Positions 59,922 to 60,179 of a DNA stretch of 60,179 bases are shown in pieces; positions within the stretch are counted from its first letter, which is position 1, and each line of letters begins with the position of its first letter. Location: the NCBI GenBank assembly GCA_945863605.1, contig CAMAZP010000019.1, forward strand, positions 1 through 60,179, written 5' to 3'. Under the pieces are notes generated by a model. The model was not told the origin of the DNA and did not search any database. It worked only from the letters and a program-made list of their open reading frames with translations. A program made the position numbers and the translations under genes. Source of the stretch: Chitinophaga pinensis. GTDB lineage: Bacteria; Bacteroidota; Bacteroidia; Flavobacteriales_D; Crocinitomicaceae.

Positions 59922-60179
59922 ATGCCCATGCAAAAAAGAACAAAACGTATTTTAACCTTTTACTCAGATCAGCAAGTTTGTTTTGATAACATCCAAAATG
60001 CTTCATTTTCTAAATCACCACTCAAACCATATTTATTGATGCAACGCATAAAATCAAAAGGACTGAATAAGTTTTTTCTTCGTCACTCGGATTTTAAACC
60101 TTTCGAGCAGGACGATTTTAAAATAGCCCATACTGAAACGTATGTCAATAATTTTTTTCAAGGTGAAGGCAATTATCTT
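59922..60179 (+). CDS. Histone deacetylase-like protein, N-terminal part (cut by right edge)
   Basis: Open to the right edge, 86 codons visible. Start ATG 59922 or 59928. The peptide reads ILTFYSDQQVCFDNIQNASF, SKSPLKPYLLMQRIKSKGL, DFKIAHTETYVNNFFQGEGN, the opening of bacterial HDAC/AcuC-like deacetylases (S-P-x-K-P, then A-H-T-x-x-Y-V). The zinc site would lie beyond the window. It overlaps an antisense frame (59824-60006) that I reject. Confidence 0.6.
   Translation, partial: MPMQKRTKRILTFYSDQQVCFDNIQNASFSKSPLKPYLLMQRIKSKGLNKFFLRHSDFKPFEQDDFKIAHTETYVNNFFQGEGNYL

Noticed and set aside
59824..60006. 60-aa minus-strand frame with a hydrophobic segment
   Set aside because: It lies antisense to the start of the histone-deacetylase-like gene, which has strong protein similarity; the antisense frame matches nothing I know.
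1..60179. CRISPR arrays
   Set aside because: No regularly spaced identical repeats were found; the tandem units at 34077-34184 number only two and differ in stem sequence.

Overview
The window is AT-rich chromosomal DNA of a Bacteroidota bacterium, most likely order Flavobacteriales (Crocinitomicaceae/Fluviicola-like; this placement is an inference). The signs are a MurF-alanine racemase fusion, a DnaJ with only two zinc-finger repeats, a PorP/SprF-OmpA fusion next to a giant type B sorting-domain protein, type A and B type IX secretion (T9SS) C-termini, a FISUMP lipoprotein-like protein, and promoter boxes of the TAnnTTTG type.

Layout. (1) 1-20.4 kb is ordinary core genome: the tail of a GIY-YIG nuclease, heme A synthase, a CoA-transferase and acetyltransferase, murF-alr with thymidine kinase, an acidic cytoplasmic protein, an M28 peptidase, grpE-dnaJ-CPBP protease, the PorP-OmpA/type B surface protein pair, a secreted purple-acid-phosphatase-like enzyme and a FISUMP protein. 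(2) 20.52-47.55 kb is an integrative island of about 27 kb inserted in the 3' end of a tRNA-Met gene. Its ends are an 18-bp core repeat (20578-20595 and 47536-47553, one mismatch) plus paired GTCCCAC arm repeats, and the tyrosine integrase lies just inside the right end. The island carries its own replication genes: an SF3-type helicase, a minimal family A DNA polymerase, a primase-polymerase fused to a proofreading-type exonuclease, and three overlapping excisionase-like HTH genes. It has no recognisable relaxase or conjugation genes. Its cargo is a defence cluster (WYL regulator, HsdM, HsdS, DUF4268 nuclease-like protein, a 157-aa unknown, Abi_2, HsdR), secreted/lipoprotein unknowns, a TPR-trypsin protein, and a GC-rich, heavily self-complementary block of about 0.9 kb that looks like a large non-coding RNA. 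(3) 47.55-56 kb is a second accessory stretch: a type IV-like HNH endonuclease, pseudogene remnants of a beta-barrel family, and a 5-kb block (ECF sigma, frameshifted AAA ATPase, VWA-like protein, barrel protein) bracketed by two inverted 267-bp MITE-like repeats. (4) 56-60.18 kb holds unknowns, a VWA protein with a partner, and the start of a histone-deacetylase-like gene running off the right edge.

The most interesting points are: (a) two tandem hairpin RNA units, with a compensatory base-pair change, between a TAnnTTTG promoter box and the Abi_2 gene, suggesting an RNA antitoxin or guide-like RNA; (b) a 44-codon hsdR-start/hsdS-end chimeric ORF that records tandem duplication of the hsdS-hsdR junction, creating two cargo slots inside the restriction operon; (c) the PrimPol-exonuclease fusion and the stripped-down family A polymerase on the same island; (d) the 27.1-28.0 kb candidate large structured RNA; (e) a compact three-hairpin sRNA candidate beside the replication control genes.
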